Counted from the first letter of the stretch, positions 55,601 through 63,304 are shown. The stretch is 64,000 bases of DNA from Sphingopyxis sp. 2PD (GCF_005503695.1 NZ_SCMU01000001.1:1-64000), one strand, 5' to 3'. Notes: generated from the letters alone by a model not told the origin. Translations and numbers: made by a program.

Positions 55601-56008
55601 GAAGCGCAGAGCGACCCCGCCGACAGCGCGGCGCCCGACCCAAGCTATTCGGAGCTGCTTGCCGGGACCGAGGTCGACCTGCCGCCCGAACCCGCAACGG
55701 CAACCGCCGCGAGCGACCAGATGCAGATGGCGCTGCCGCCGCAGGCCGTCGCCGACCCCGCCGCCGCGCAGCTCGACACCATCGTCGCCGCCGCGCTGGA
55801 AGGACCGCAAGTCGAACTCGACGCGCTGCTCGGTCCGGCGACGCCAGCCGAACCGGTGCTGGCCCGCATCATGCTGGGCGACGGCGGAACGATCGGCGGG
55901 ATCGGCGGGATCAGCGACAGCGTATCGGGCCATTCGTTCATCGCCGACCTCGCGCAGCAGCATGTCGTGGTGCAGCTCGAACAAATGGCGTCGGCCGGAC
56001 ACGCCTGA
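46616..56008 (+). CDS. Giant Lap-type surface adhesin (BapA/LapA-like)
   Basis: A 3130-residue protein. Residues 1-95 form a retention-module-like N-terminus (LPPGTRLDAIKLSGNDLLVT), followed by a LapG-type PAAG site at 96-99. About 180-2400 is a series of repeated Ig-like units of the T1SS-143/VCBS type, with recurring starts such as VSEAGLPTGSAPGS and TLTDGDGD-like ends. A vWA domain spans about 2417-2625 with MIDAS DFSDS. A Ca2+-binding domain spans about 2731-2880 (DLDGDGVEF, DYNGDGFAE, DKNGDGKV). The last roughly 230 residues are Ala/Pro-rich with no GGxGxD repeats. It is probably exported by the downstream LapEBC-like proteins and held in the outer membrane until cleaved. Confidence 0.93.
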   Translation: MELKRNDQVGEIATIARAIPPGATPILPVDGVIQLPPGTRLDAIKLSGNDLLVTLPDGQVLVIVDGALRIPQIKVGPINIPAPTVAALIADQEPEPAAGRPQSSGGNFAQTPGDIGDPFALGNLLPPTEFGFPKILDLEVIPNAPDDKPKILITTPDQQVGVTAATAVVSEAALAARGAEPAGTDPASPRESTSGTIQITALDQPVVVAVNGTVVTTVGQVITTPLGQVTITSITPGLIGYSYTLTDNSTNPTATEIVTITVTDKDGDIGTATLTLTIEDDAPIARADIDDTLPGSNAPQGGNVITGAGTATGAAGADSPGADGALVTGVRSAAATDFSPTGTPVQGQYGRLVIAPDGTYAYVRSAGTPGGVEDVFTYRLTDGDGDVTTATLTIRIGDSAPSLILPGAGDDGTFVDEAGLPERDGESPGSREGDGSDFTSGVIQFAAGDGPATITINGVAITEEGQEIELANGTFYIIAINPDSIEYFFWLTDNTIGDNMSQLITVGITDLDGDTVSASFEIDIIDDVPEAVADFDSIPAGTFGPATGNVITDAENDGGRDFPGADGATVSSVSGSGDPVAAGTPVAGLYGVLTLNSDGSYSYVRNPGTPGGVFDTFTYRLTDGDGDTSTATLRIAIGDGGVTLSLPTGNDDGQQVSEAGLPTGSAPGSGGDTTAGSITFAATDGVSTVRINGETITAVGQTIAGEFGTLTITGITATSIEYSYTLTEVTSGDDVMENFGVVVTDLDGDAASGTLSIVVEDDVPTAIDDLDSLQSGITSTADGNVLTGIGGVDANDSDGEADVEGADGASVTAIAFGGESGDINGFTFGAYGTLQIAADGSYLYTLDPENPDVAGLDGDDELTETFEYVITDADGDEATATLTVIIRGRDDIVTINGLNPDGAEATVSEANLADGSAPDSDALLQLGSFTFSAADGVAAITLAGETIVAGLVITTDLGILTITDFEPVFDAAGDVVGGTISYSYELIDNSLLHSGPTDAALTESFAIEITDSDGTVAAATLDVLIQDDNPAAEADEGDVGEGQTLEVDAASGLLANDIPGADGGEILGVRAAGDNLSAPAISGVGAVIVGLYGQLTVAADGSYVYVANANIVPPDGAEDVFVYTLVDGDGDRSTTTLTIRLSDAGLSAEAVQLQVNEAALATGSNPDSDAETVLGDLNDNVAGGTGPLEFSLVGNGVGTHGTFTLNPDGTYFYTLTSTVDGVTANNGTNLVAAVEAFTYNVTDAFGNVTQNVIVIDVIDDVPVARSAPSITVAEDAPAITGNLLTNDTQGADGATVTSVTIGSTVVAVAATGITSFTNANGTYTFQANGAWSFDPEPQVSVFPIHADFTYTITDGDGDQSSAVQQIRLADGSLPTASGPILLTVDDQHLESGSTPSPMQPVTSSGNIVFTPGSDAIASIGFGDISTLDGGLSWTLESDNQIIGWDADENPVVVIDLSLSGNVATVSVTLQYNYDLHPDTTIDDLVDLGSIEVVATDADGDQVAGTVNISVSDDVPSITALSPTAGLLTVDETNLAMNATANFASLFNIVIGADQDGSSVSYTFEVTTATGLVDVATGSKIILQAIGNVVEGRLQDSPSTVAFRLTVASNGQATLDQIRAIRHPDATNPDDPVTLSPTIIRLTATVTDGDGDQASALVAIGSTLVFRDDGPSIDATNADTNSITLTTQDADTRGSAFDVATANFSAAFSTSLVNFGADGPADAGAVTWTYSLALGSAAATSALTSNGVPVTLALVSGEIVGSAAGTPIFSIAVNAATGVVTLTQFAEIDHPLPGSASNYAAQLVELAANLVELRGTATIVDRDGDSVSDTVAVDLGGNIRFADDGPSITAGGTGSTLTVDESDFATNATVNLSGLFNATTDFGADGPGFVTYELGVTAGASGLIDSLTGEPVILSIEGGVIFGRTSTHEVFRISVAPGGLVTFDQSRAILHTPDSGPDQTKFLSGSNLITLTAIATDGDGDTARATADITGQFAIRDDAPQAVHDEDNVSRDGEIFADGNVLTGIGGTDVNGMDGSPDNGGADGGLIVIGVAFGATTGTIGAALAGDYGSIVIAADGSYRYDLDPNDPAVIALNSSETLTDTFQYTVRDADGDTSIATITISITGANDFPIARADTNWVLDGVSGSDPSASGNVLQDIAHPGAPFGSFADVADNDPDLEAITVTSAGTYVGLYGTLVINGDGSYTYTLDEDKPVVNALDSGQTLTESFAYTISDGSLSVGSTLTITVFGTNDAPTIGTAIARVSEEGLPNGLPDTAPNATLDTTNSTTFSGTLAIGDADAGETLTATLGNPGAVLTAGGVPVTWAGISTGTLIGSVGGSEVIRVTLASNGAYTVTLSRAVDHPTVALEDLKDFFVPVSVSDGTTTTTNASAIQIVIEDDAPTATGETGSSSQPMQDVNTLFILDFSDSIDDSELNIMLEAVQGALAQLDSAASGALTIKFVIFSSGSFASEAFSTAAEANAYLDSLNPTAGGERPSQDDIGFNTNYTGAIQTALANFSAIPGASNQVFFLSDGNPNQQTQFGGIPPMVTNSLTAATATAWNNFVDNNNVNVTAIGIDNNPLQPLNIQRLRDVDLNAAPNNEPILVDDFEDLVATLLSVIVPSAVSGDLDANDFFGADGGRLLSITIGSTTYTWDGASSIAVSSGGSIAGTTLNAIATPMGGTLTLNFATGQYNYQPPSPITVTATEVFNYVITDRDGDTATANLSVTITALAPPIAVDLDGDGVEFVSNAAGVSFDYNGDGFAETTAWVGADDGLLAIDKNGDGKVNNGTELVFGGAGLSDLQGLAAVYDSNGDGKLDAADADFAKFGIWQDANSNGVTDAGEFRSLISEGIISISLTSDGKAYTAADGQVQVKGEALYTRADGTTGKLADAAFATNFADQQRIAATNGAAGVSTAMLVAGLAAATPLAARPPATPDGDNAVANQQVGVSSEAAAQSDALPAAKADGLVHEYFSGPATARIEPENTQRQMDEDDRREAQSDPADSAAPDPSYSELLAGTEVDLPPEPATATAASDQMQMALPPQAVADPAAAQLDTIVAAALEGPQVELDALLGPATPAEPVLARIMLGDGGTIGGIGGISDSVSGHSFIADLAQQHVVVQLEQMASAGHA
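46901..46912 (+). other. Predicted LapG cleavage site (PAAG) in the adhesin
   Basis: Codons 96-99 encode Pro-Ala-Ala-Gly directly after the retention-module-like region. LapG proteases cut between the two alanines of [T/P]AAG motifs. A LapG-like gene is present at 63389-64000. The site's position matches that in known LapA-type adhesins (near residue 100). Confidence 0.65.
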
Positions 56009-56108
56009 AACACCGCCGGAAAGGCCGAACATTACGAAACACCGGCGCAGGTGAAAGATCACGCAGAAGGATCTTCGACTTCGACCGGATAAAAGCAGGG
56101 GACTGAAA

Positions 56109-57506
56109 ATGCCGAAACTTCGTACCGCAGCCTTGTTGCTCACCGCCGTCGCGCTCGTTGCTACGCACGATGCCGGCTGGACCCAGCGGATCGAACTGAA
56201 AACCGCGGTGGAAACCGCGGTCCAGACCAACCCCGAGATCAATCAGGCGGTCGAGAACAAGACCGCGATCGAGTTTGAGCGCGAACAGGCGCAGCGGCTG
56301 TTCGCCCCGCGCATCTCGGTTGAAGGGTCGGTCGGTATTCGGCGTCTCGAGAACAGCACCCGCCGCGCACTCGGTATCGCCGACAACGAGCTCTATCCGA
56401 TGGAGGGTTCGCTGAGCGTCGAACAAACGCTGTTCGACGGCGGCGTTCGGCGCAACGAGGTGCGGCGCCAGGCCGCACGGACCGACGGCGCCGCGTTCCG
56501 CGTCGAGGAGCGCTCGCAGTTCATCGCGCTCCAGGTCACGCGCCAATATCTCGACTATCTTTTGCAGCAGCGGATCGTCGCGGCGTCCGAAGACAATATC
56601 GATTTCCACAGCAAGCTGGTCACCGACCTGCGCGAAGGCGTCGCCAAGGGATCGCTGAGCATCGCCGACCAGCAGCAGGCCGAGGAGCGCCAGCAAGCCG
56701 CCCGGGCGCGGGTGACCGAAGCCAATCTCGACCTCGTCAACACCTCGGCCTCGTTCCGCACCCTGACCGGGCTCGATCTGGTCGACGGCGCCGCATTGCC
56801 GCCCTCGCTTGCGGGTAGCATTCCGGCGACGCTCGAGGATGCGCTGGCCCGCGCCCGCGAGCGCAACCCGCGCGTGCGCGAAGCGCAGGCGGACCTCGAC
56901 GCCGCCCATTCGCTCGTTCGGAAGGCGAAGGCCGAAATGTCGCCGACGCTGGCGCTGGAAGGCAATGCACGGATCGGCGACGACATCGACGGCTTCCGCG
57001 GCGAGACCAATGACCTGCGCGCCGGACTCGTGCTGCGCTGGGACATTTTCAACGGCGGCCTCAAACGGTCGAAGGTGCAGGAGATGCACCGGCGCGAAAA
57101 GGAAGCGCGTTATCGGATGGATCAGATGATCCGCGAAGCCGAAGAGGATGTGCGCGTCGCGTGGAACACCTGGGACGCACAGGGCAAGCTGGTGAAGGAG
57201 TTGGAAGAGCAGAGCCGGGTTTCGGACGAATTGCTGCGCTCGTATCGCGCCCAGTTCAACGTCGGGCGTCGCTCGCTGCTCGACGTGCTCGACGCACAAA
57301 ACACCCGCTACAACGTCCAGGTTCGCACCGAGACGGCAAAATTCGCGCAATTCTATTCCGAATTCAAACTGCTTGCCGCGCTCAACGACCTGCTCGCGGC
57401 AATGGATGTCCAGCCGCCTGCCGCGGCCGCGGCGACCGCGCGCGAACGCTTCAAGGTCGGGCCGACCCCGGAAATGAATCCTGAAGCGATGCGGGATCCC
57501 ACATGA
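56109..57506 (+). CDS. TolC-family outer-membrane channel (LapE-like)
   Basis: A 465-residue protein. Signal-like N-terminus about 1-24; two outer-membrane-efflux repeats (about 30-230 and 240-440). Conserved features are TNPEINQAVENK, EQTLFDGGVRRNEV, RWDIFNGGLKR and RRSLLDVLDAQNT. It would form the outer channel for adhesin export. The ribosome site GCAGGGG precedes ATG 56109. Its stop overlaps the lapB-like start (ATGA), and the adhesin lies 100 bases upstream. Confidence 0.92.
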   Translation: MPKLRTAALLLTAVALVATHDAGWTQRIELKTAVETAVQTNPEINQAVENKTAIEFEREQAQRLFAPRISVEGSVGIRRLENSTRRALGIADNELYPMEGSLSVEQTLFDGGVRRNEVRRQAARTDGAAFRVEERSQFIALQVTRQYLDYLLQQRIVAASEDNIDFHSKLVTDLREGVAKGSLSIADQQQAEERQQAARARVTEANLDLVNTSASFRTLTGLDLVDGAALPPSLAGSIPATLEDALARARERNPRVREAQADLDAAHSLVRKAKAEMSPTLALEGNARIGDDIDGFRGETNDLRAGLVLRWDIFNGGLKRSKVQEMHRREKEARYRMDQMIREAEEDVRVAWNTWDAQGKLVKELEEQSRVSDELLRSYRAQFNVGRRSLLDVLDAQNTRYNVQVRTETAKFAQFYSEFKLLAALNDLLAAMDVQPPAAAAATARERFKVGPTPEMNPEAMRDPT

Positions 57507-59689
57507 ACTATCCGGCCGACGCCCGCGGGGCGCGGCGGTCGCGCCAGCCCTCCCCCGCCACGGGTTTTGAAGCATGGCGCAGCACCCCGGCGCAGGGCGA
57601 CGAATTGCTCGATGCCGTGGCGGCCATCGCGGCGCTATTCGAACGTCCCTTCTCTGACCTGCGCGTCAAAAAGGGGCTCGCGCTCGACGACGACGGCCTG
57701 GTGCCGCTCGATCAGCTCGATCACGCCCTCGACGCCGTTGGCCTCCGCTGCCACCTGGTGCGGCGGCCACTTGCGGCGTGGAATGCGCAGGACGTTCCCG
57801 CCATCCTGCTGCTGGACGAAGAACGACCGCTGGTCCTGACCGCGATGGACGATGACAGCTGCTGGGTGCGCTTGCCGGGTGCGCGCAGCGACCTGCAAAT
57901 CGATCGCCGCCTGCTCGACGCCGCCTATTCGGGACAGGGCGTCATCGTCCGCCACGACCCCGCCAGCGAAACGGCGCGCGAACGTCCGTGGGATGAAGCC
58001 ACGAAACAGCATTGGTTCTGGAGCGAGGTGTGGAAGGAGCGCAGCCAATATGGCTATGTGATGTTCGCATCGCTGCTGATCAATCTGCTCGCCTTTGCGA
58101 TGCCGTTGTTCACGATGAATGTGTACGACCGCATCATTCCCAACAAGGCGGCGGCCAGCCTCTGGATGTTGGCGCTGGGTGCGCTGTTCGCGATCGCGGT
58201 CGAATATGGGCTGCGGCTGGCACGCACCGGGCTGATCGACGAGGTCGGGCGCGGCATCGACGCGCGGCTGTCGCAGCGGCTGCTCGACAAGGTGCTGAAC
58301 CTGCCGCTGGCGACCCAGCGCGGCAGCACCGGCGCGCTCGCGCGGCGGGTGACCGACTATGAACAGGTTCGCGATTTTTTTGCCTCGACCACCGTCGTGC
58401 TGATCACCGACATCCTGTTCCTTGCGGTGTTCGTCGCGCTGATCGCGGTGCTTGGCGGCTGGCTGGCGGTGATCCCGATCGTCGCGATGGCCGTCATGCT
58501 CGCGATGGGCTGGGTTTTGCAGCGCCGGATGAGCGCTGCGGTCGCCGACGCACAGGTCGACGCCAGCATGTTGCAGACAACGCTCGTCGAAACGATCGGC
58601 AGCCTCGAAACCGTCAAGGCGTGCCGTGCCGAGGGCCGGATGCTCGGCAAATGGCGGCGGCTGTCGGCATCCAATGCCTATACGCAGGAAGAAATGCGCA
58701 AGCTGACCGCGACCGCGGTCAACCTCGCAACGCTGTGCCAGCAGGCGACCGGTGTCGCGCTGATCATCGGCGGTTTCTACCTGTTCAATGCCGGCAGCAT
58801 TTCGATGGGGGCGATCATCGCAATCGTGATGCTGGCCAGCCGTTCGCTCGCCCCGGTCGGGCAGCTCGCCTTTCTGATGACGCGCGGACGGCAGGCGTTT
58901 GTCACGCTGAACAGCCTGCAACAGCTGATGGATCAGGATGACGAGCGCGACAAGGGCAGCCGTTCGATCACTCCCGAGATCCGTGATGGGCGGCTACAGC
59001 TCGACCATGTCAGCTTTCGCTATCCCGATACCGAACGGGAATCGCTCGCCGATGTCAGCCTGGTCATCGAGCCCGGCGAACGGGTCGGCCTGATCGGCCG
59101 TGTCGCGTCGGGCAAATCGACGCTCGGCCGCGTGCTGTGCGGCCTGTATGATCCCACCAGCGGCAGCTACCGGATCGACGGGCTGGAAAGCCGCCAATAT
59201 GATCCGCACGACTTGCGCTCGACGCTGCGTTTCGTCGGCCAGGATGCCGAGCTGTTCAGCGGGACGGTGCGCGAAAATCTGATGGTCGGTGCCAGCGATG
59301 CCGACGACGCGGCCATCATCGACGCGGTTCGCCGGTCGGGTGCCGACGAATTTCTGGGCCGCGACACGGCGGGATTCGATTTTCATATCGGCGAACGCGG
59401 GGCGCGCCTGTCGGGCGGGCAACGCAGCTTTCTGGTCCTCGCCCGGGCGCTTATGACCCCGGCGCATCTGTTGTTCCTCGATGAGCCGACCGGCGCGATG
59501 GACAGCCAGACCGAAAAGCATTTCGTCGACCGGCTGCACGCGGCGATCCCGTCGACGCAGACACTGGTCATCGCGACGCACCGGATGACGGTGCTCGGCT
59601 TGGTCGACCGGCTGATCGTCATGGACAACAGTCGGATCGTCGCCGACGGGCCGCGCGACGAAATCCTTGCCCAGCGAGCCGCATCATGA
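57503..59689 (+). CDS. Type I secretion ABC transporter with C39-like domain (LapB-like)
   Basis: A 728-residue exporter. The N-terminal C39-like domain (about 30-150) lacks the catalytic Cys of true C39 peptidases, as in adhesin and RTX exporters. The membrane domain is at about 170-460. The ATPase domain at about 490-720 has Walker A GRVASGKST, signature LSGGQRSFLVLARAL and Walker B LLFLDEPTGAMD. This matches the LapB/LssB type of giant-adhesin exporter. It overlaps both neighbours by ATGA. Confidence 0.94.
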   Translation: MNYPADARGARRSRQPSPATGFEAWRSTPAQGDELLDAVAAIAALFERPFSDLRVKKGLALDDDGLVPLDQLDHALDAVGLRCHLVRRPLAAWNAQDVPAILLLDEERPLVLTAMDDDSCWVRLPGARSDLQIDRRLLDAAYSGQGVIVRHDPASETARERPWDEATKQHWFWSEVWKERSQYGYVMFASLLINLLAFAMPLFTMNVYDRIIPNKAAASLWMLALGALFAIAVEYGLRLARTGLIDEVGRGIDARLSQRLLDKVLNLPLATQRGSTGALARRVTDYEQVRDFFASTTVVLITDILFLAVFVALIAVLGGWLAVIPIVAMAVMLAMGWVLQRRMSAAVADAQVDASMLQTTLVETIGSLETVKACRAEGRMLGKWRRLSASNAYTQEEMRKLTATAVNLATLCQQATGVALIIGGFYLFNAGSISMGAIIAIVMLASRSLAPVGQLAFLMTRGRQAFVTLNSLQQLMDQDDERDKGSRSITPEIRDGRLQLDHVSFRYPDTERESLADVSLVIEPGERVGLIGRVASGKSTLGRVLCGLYDPTSGSYRIDGLESRQYDPHDLRSTLRFVGQDAELFSGTVRENLMVGASDADDAAIIDAVRRSGADEFLGRDTAGFDFHIGERGARLSGGQRSFLVLARALMTPAHLLFLDEPTGAMDSQTEKHFVDRLHAAIPSTQTLVIATHRMTVLGLVDRLIVMDNSRIVADGPRDEILAQRAAS

Positions 59690-60747
59690 CCGCCGCGACC
59701 GCCCGGCGATATGGCACGGTCGCCCAGGACGACAACCGTCGCACCATCATGTGGCTGGTCATCATGGCAGTGGTCGTCACCCTGCTGACGTCGCGGACGA
59801 TGTGGGCGCATGTGGCCGACTTCGTGGGTGGCGACGTTCCCGAAACCGGCTACAGCCGCCCCGACGCGCCGGTGATCACCGATCCCGAAATGGTGCGGCT
59901 TATCAAGCTGACCGAAGATCCTGCGGCAACGCCGGTCCAGGCACCCGAAACGGCGATGACGCGCAATCAGGCAATACCTTTCTCCACCGGCCCGGTGGCG
60001 TCGGCGCGGCCGTTCCACCCGGTGACGGTCGATCAAAGGGCGGCGCTGACGGCGCTGCGCTGCCTGACCCAGGCGGTCTATTTCGAGGCGGCTTACGAAC
60101 CGATTGCCGGGCGGCGGGCGGTGGCGCAGGTCGTCATCAACCGTGCGCTGCACCCTGCTTTTCCGAAATCGATCTGCGGCGTCGTCTATCAGGGCGTCAA
60201 TCGCCCGGTGTGCCAGTTCAGCTTCACCTGCGACGGGTCGCTCAATCGGCGTCCGAACCCGGCGAAATGGCAAGAGGCCGAGGATGTCGCGCGCGCCGCG
60301 CTCGCGGGCTATGTCGAACCTTCGGTCGGTCATGCGACGCACTATCACGCCAATTATGTGTCGCCCTATTGGGCGCCGAAGCTGGTCAAGATCGCGCAGC
60401 TGGGTGCGCATATCTTTTATCGCTGGCCCGGCAAATGGGGCACGCCGGGGGCGTTTTCGGGTCGCTACAGCGGCGTCGAAGCGATCCCGACGATCCTCGC
60501 GCGCAGCGCGGTGGTGCGGCAGCGCGATGGCGGCGACGGGCAAGGCCTGATCCAGGCATCGTCGGGCAATACGCTGGAAGCCCTGCAGGATCGCCGCGCC
60601 GACAACGACGCCGGTGGTCGGCTCGACCCGTCGCTCGGCTGGGAACTGGCGATCCCCGAACCCGAAGAAACTAGCCGCGCCTCGCGCATGATGGCGCGCC
60701 AGCAAGGCGGCGAGTTTGACGTCGCCACAAAGGAGAGCGGAAAATGA
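59686..60747 (+). CDS. SleB-type cell-wall hydrolase embedded in the adhesin export operon
   Basis: A 353-residue protein with one N-terminal membrane helix (about 20-37) and a hydrolase_2 (SleB/CwlJ) domain at about 120-255. Motifs are LTQAVYFEAAYEPIAGRRAV (candidate catalytic Glu), VVINRALHPAFPKSICGVVYQG and CQFSFTCDG. SleB-type enzymes cut peptidoglycan glycan strands. It overlaps lapB-like and lapC-like genes by ATGA on both sides, so it is expected to be made together with the exporter. It may open the wall for assembly of the export channel; that is inferred. Confidence 0.87.
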   Translation: MTAATARRYGTVAQDDNRRTIMWLVIMAVVVTLLTSRTMWAHVADFVGGDVPETGYSRPDAPVITDPEMVRLIKLTEDPAATPVQAPETAMTRNQAIPFSTGPVASARPFHPVTVDQRAALTALRCLTQAVYFEAAYEPIAGRRAVAQVVINRALHPAFPKSICGVVYQGVNRPVCQFSFTCDGSLNRRPNPAKWQEAEDVARAALAGYVEPSVGHATHYHANYVSPYWAPKLVKIAQLGAHIFYRWPGKWGTPGAFSGRYSGVEAIPTILARSAVVRQRDGGDGQGLIQASSGNTLEALQDRRADNDAGGRLDPSLGWELAIPEPEETSRASRMMARQQGGEFDVATKESGK

Positions 60748-62021
60748 TCAGATCGCGGCCCTATGTCGGCACGCGCCGGATCATCCTGGCGTCCGGGGTC
60801 GGGATGTTCGTCTTCGTCAGCTGGGCCAGCTTTGCGCAGGTCGATGAAGTCACTCGCGGTCAGGGGCGGGTTATCCCGTCAAGCAAGGCGCAGATCGTCC
60901 AGTCCGCCGAACCGGCAACGATTTTGGACATTGTCGTGCGATCGGGGCAAGCGGTTCGCAAGGGCCAGTTGCTAGTCCGCCTTGATGACACCGAATCCTC
61001 ATCGCAGCTCGGCCAGATCGAAGCCGAAAACCGCTCGCTGGCAGCGCGTGCGGCGCGGCTGGGACGCGAAGGCAATGGCGGGGCGGCGGCCGACTGCATC
61101 CCGAACGCGAGCGGCGTCAGGCCCGCCGAATGCAGCCAGGAAGCCGATTTGCAATCGGTGCGCGCCGCGACCCAGCGCAGTCGCCGGATGGCGCTGAACG
61201 CTGCGGTCGAGCAGCGACGCCGCGATTATGGCGAGGCGCAGGCGACGATCGCATCGCTCCGGTCCAGCCTGTCGCTGGCGCAGAATCAGGTCGACCTGCT
61301 GGCGCCGCTCGCCGCCAAATCGATCGTCCCGCAGACCGAGCTGCTCAATGCCCAGCGTGAGGTGACCGAGGTGCGCGGCAAGCTCGCCGCCGCCGAACAG
61401 GCCGCGTCGCGCGCTGCCGCGGCGATCAGCGAAGCGCAGGCGCAGGTTTCCGCCGCCGGGTTGGAGTTCCGCCAGGAGGCGCTCGACGAGCGCAATCAGA
61501 TCGTCGCCAAGATGGCGGTCAATTCGGAATCGCTGCGCGGAGCCGCGGGCCGCCAGCAGCGCAGCGAGATCCGCTCGCCCGCCAACGGCATCGTCAACGA
61601 CGTTCAGGTCACCACGGTGGGCGGCTTCGTGCAGGCGGGGCAAAAGATCATGCAGGTCGTCCCGGTCGGCGACAAATTGCTGGTCGAAGCGCGCGTCGCA
61701 CCGCGTGACATCGCTTTCATCAAGGTCAACGACCGCGCCAATGTAAAGGTCACCGCCTATGATTTCGCGGTCTATGGCGGCCTGTCGGGGCGCGTCGTGC
61801 AGATTTCGCCCGACAGCCTGTACGACGAAGCCACCAAGGAAGCCTATTTCACCGTCGTGGTCGAAACCGATGTCGCCTATCTGAAAAATGGCCGTCGCCA
61901 GTTACCGATCACGCCGGGGATGGTGTGCGACGTCGAGGTGCTGACGGGCAAGAAGAGCATCTTGAGCTATTTGTTCAAGCCGTTCCTGCGCGCGCGGTCG
62001 GAAGCATTTACCGAACGCTGA
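60744..62021 (+). CDS. Type I secretion membrane fusion protein (LapC-like)
   Basis: A 425-residue HlyD-family adaptor. Membrane helix about 12-30 (IILASGVGMFVFVSWASFAQV), lipoyl half-motif with RSGQAVRKGQLLVRLDD (about 73-90), long coiled-coil (about 90-270), then beta domains with SPANGIVNDVQVTTVGGFV and a PGMVCDVEVLTGKKSILSYL end. The terminal SYLFKPFLRARSEAF resembles other LapC proteins. It is the last gene of the operon, followed by a terminator. Confidence 0.93.
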   Translation: MIRSRPYVGTRRIILASGVGMFVFVSWASFAQVDEVTRGQGRVIPSSKAQIVQSAEPATILDIVVRSGQAVRKGQLLVRLDDTESSSQLGQIEAENRSLAARAARLGREGNGGAAADCIPNASGVRPAECSQEADLQSVRAATQRSRRMALNAAVEQRRRDYGEAQATIASLRSSLSLAQNQVDLLAPLAAKSIVPQTELLNAQREVTEVRGKLAAAEQAASRAAAAISEAQAQVSAAGLEFRQEALDERNQIVAKMAVNSESLRGAAGRQQRSEIRSPANGIVNDVQVTTVGGFVQAGQKIMQVVPVGDKLLVEARVAPRDIAFIKVNDRANVKVTAYDFAVYGGLSGRVVQISPDSLYDEATKEAYFTVVVETDVAYLKNGRRQLPITPGMVCDVEVLTGKKSILSYLFKPFLRARSEAFTER

Positions 62022-62044
62022 GCGTGCTGGAGGCGGTCAAGAAT

Positions 62045-62078
62045 AGGGGCGCTGCGGCCATTGCCGCAGCGCCCCTTT
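62045..62078 (+). terminator. Rho-independent terminator after the lapC-like gene
   Basis: The stem AGGGGCGCTGCGG / CCGCAGCGCCCCT (13 bases, extendable by a C-G pair) with a short loop is followed by TT. It lies between convergent lapC-like and NarL-type genes and may end both transcripts. Confidence 0.85.
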
Positions 62079-62104
62079 GCATGTCGGCGCGGTGGCGGGC
62101 CGCG

Positions 62105-62845
62105 TCAGGCAGCGCGTCCGGCCAACGGCGGCGGCCTAATCGGAGCGCGAACGGGCCTTACCTCGCGGAGATTTAGCTGTACCGGCTCCCCCAGGCCATT
62201 CTTGACCCCCCAGGTTGCCGCTTGGGTGCGGTTCTCCACCCCCAACTTGCGCAGGATCGCCTTGACGTGAACCTTGACGGTGGCTTCGCAGATGCCGAAT
62301 TGCCGGGCGATCACCTTGTTGGCCATCCCGGCCATGATGCTTTCAAGGATTTCGATCTCGCGGTCGGACAGCCCCACCGATGCCGCGCTGCTTTTCCAGT
62401 CGCCGCCAAGCGCGGCGGGCACCCAGCTGGTCAGATTGTTCACCAGCTGCGACGGAAAGACCTTTTCGCCCAGAGCCACCAGCTTGATCGATTCGACCAG
62501 CGGTGCGCACAGAATTTCCTTGATGATCACGGCATCGACGCCAATCTGAAACGCTTCGACCACATCTTCAAAGTCATAATGGTCGAACAGCAACGCCAAG
62601 CGCGCATGATCTTTTTTCACGACGAGCCGACGACAGGCATCAAGGCCATATCCGGTATCGCCGCCATCGACGACGATGACGTGGCAATCGACGTCGTCCG
62701 CAATCCGTCCCTGCGGGTCGAACAACGCCGAAGCATCGGACACCGATGCCTGTATTTGAAAGCTTTCGCCGGAAAGGATGTTGCGTAACCCTTCCCTCGC
62801 GATTTCATATTTCGCTAGAAGCGAAATCTTGATCAACTGCGACAT
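62105..62845 (-). CDS. NarL/FixJ-type response regulator
   Basis: A 246-residue protein with a receiver-like domain (about 1-125) and a LuxR-type helix-turn-helix (about 155-215: LSDREIEILESIMAGMANKV, CEATVKVHVKAILRKLGV). The receiver has VIVVDGGDTG where the phospho-Asp would be, but the usual acidic pair at the N-terminus is not clear, so phosphorylation is uncertain. ATG 62845 has a GGGGAGG ribosome site. It lies between the adhesin export operon and lapG and may control adhesin expression. Confidence 0.87.
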   Translation of the reverse strand: MSQLIKISLLAKYEIAREGLRNILSGESFQIQASVSDASALFDPQGRIADDVDCHVIVVDGGDTGYGLDACRRLVVKKDHARLALLFDHYDFEDVVEAFQIGVDAVIIKEILCAPLVESIKLVALGEKVFPSQLVNNLTSWVPAALGGDWKSSAASVGLSDREIEILESIMAGMANKVIARQFGICEATVKVHVKAILRKLGVENRTQAATWGVKNGLGEPVQLNLREVRPVRAPIRPPPLAGRAA

Positions 62846-62960
62846 TTCCGCCTCCCCTGAACTCTCAGTCAAGGCGACCCAACTTGTCTGGACTTCGGTC
62901 TAAACCCCAAATTCCCTTTGATCTTCATCGCGGCGGACCCCTCCCCACGTTGAATATGTT

Positions 62961-63000
62961 AACCTTTTAGTTTGGTTATCCAATAACTACCCTAAAGGTT
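62961..63000. promoter_or_regulatory. Imperfect inverted repeat upstream of the NarL-type gene
   Basis: AACCTTTTAG (62961-62970) faces CTAAAGGTT (62992-63000) across about 21 bases. This lies in the AT-rich part of the 543-base gap 62846-63388, about 115-155 bases upstream of the regulator start. It is a candidate operator for the regulator itself. The rest of the gap holds no supported gene. Confidence 0.35.
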
Positions 63001-63304
63001 ATACAACTAAATGACAGAATCTACGAGGATTTTGATACATACCCACAAAGAGGTATGGGCGATTCCGGCGGCGCCAGCGGGAGATCGCCCCTCGTCGACG
63101 ACCGAGCGTGCTTAATCGCATCAAATGCAGCACTTTAAGTGTGCATCCCGGAATCGCAGATTTGCTAGCCTTTCGGGTGATGCCTGCTGCCCGGCCCGGC
63201 CAAAATTTGGCCGCAACCCCTAACAATTCTGGTTAATCGACGATCGTCAATCGAGAAAGAATCCGATTCGAATGTATCGCCCGCCGCGAGTCGTTGCCGA
63301 TTCG

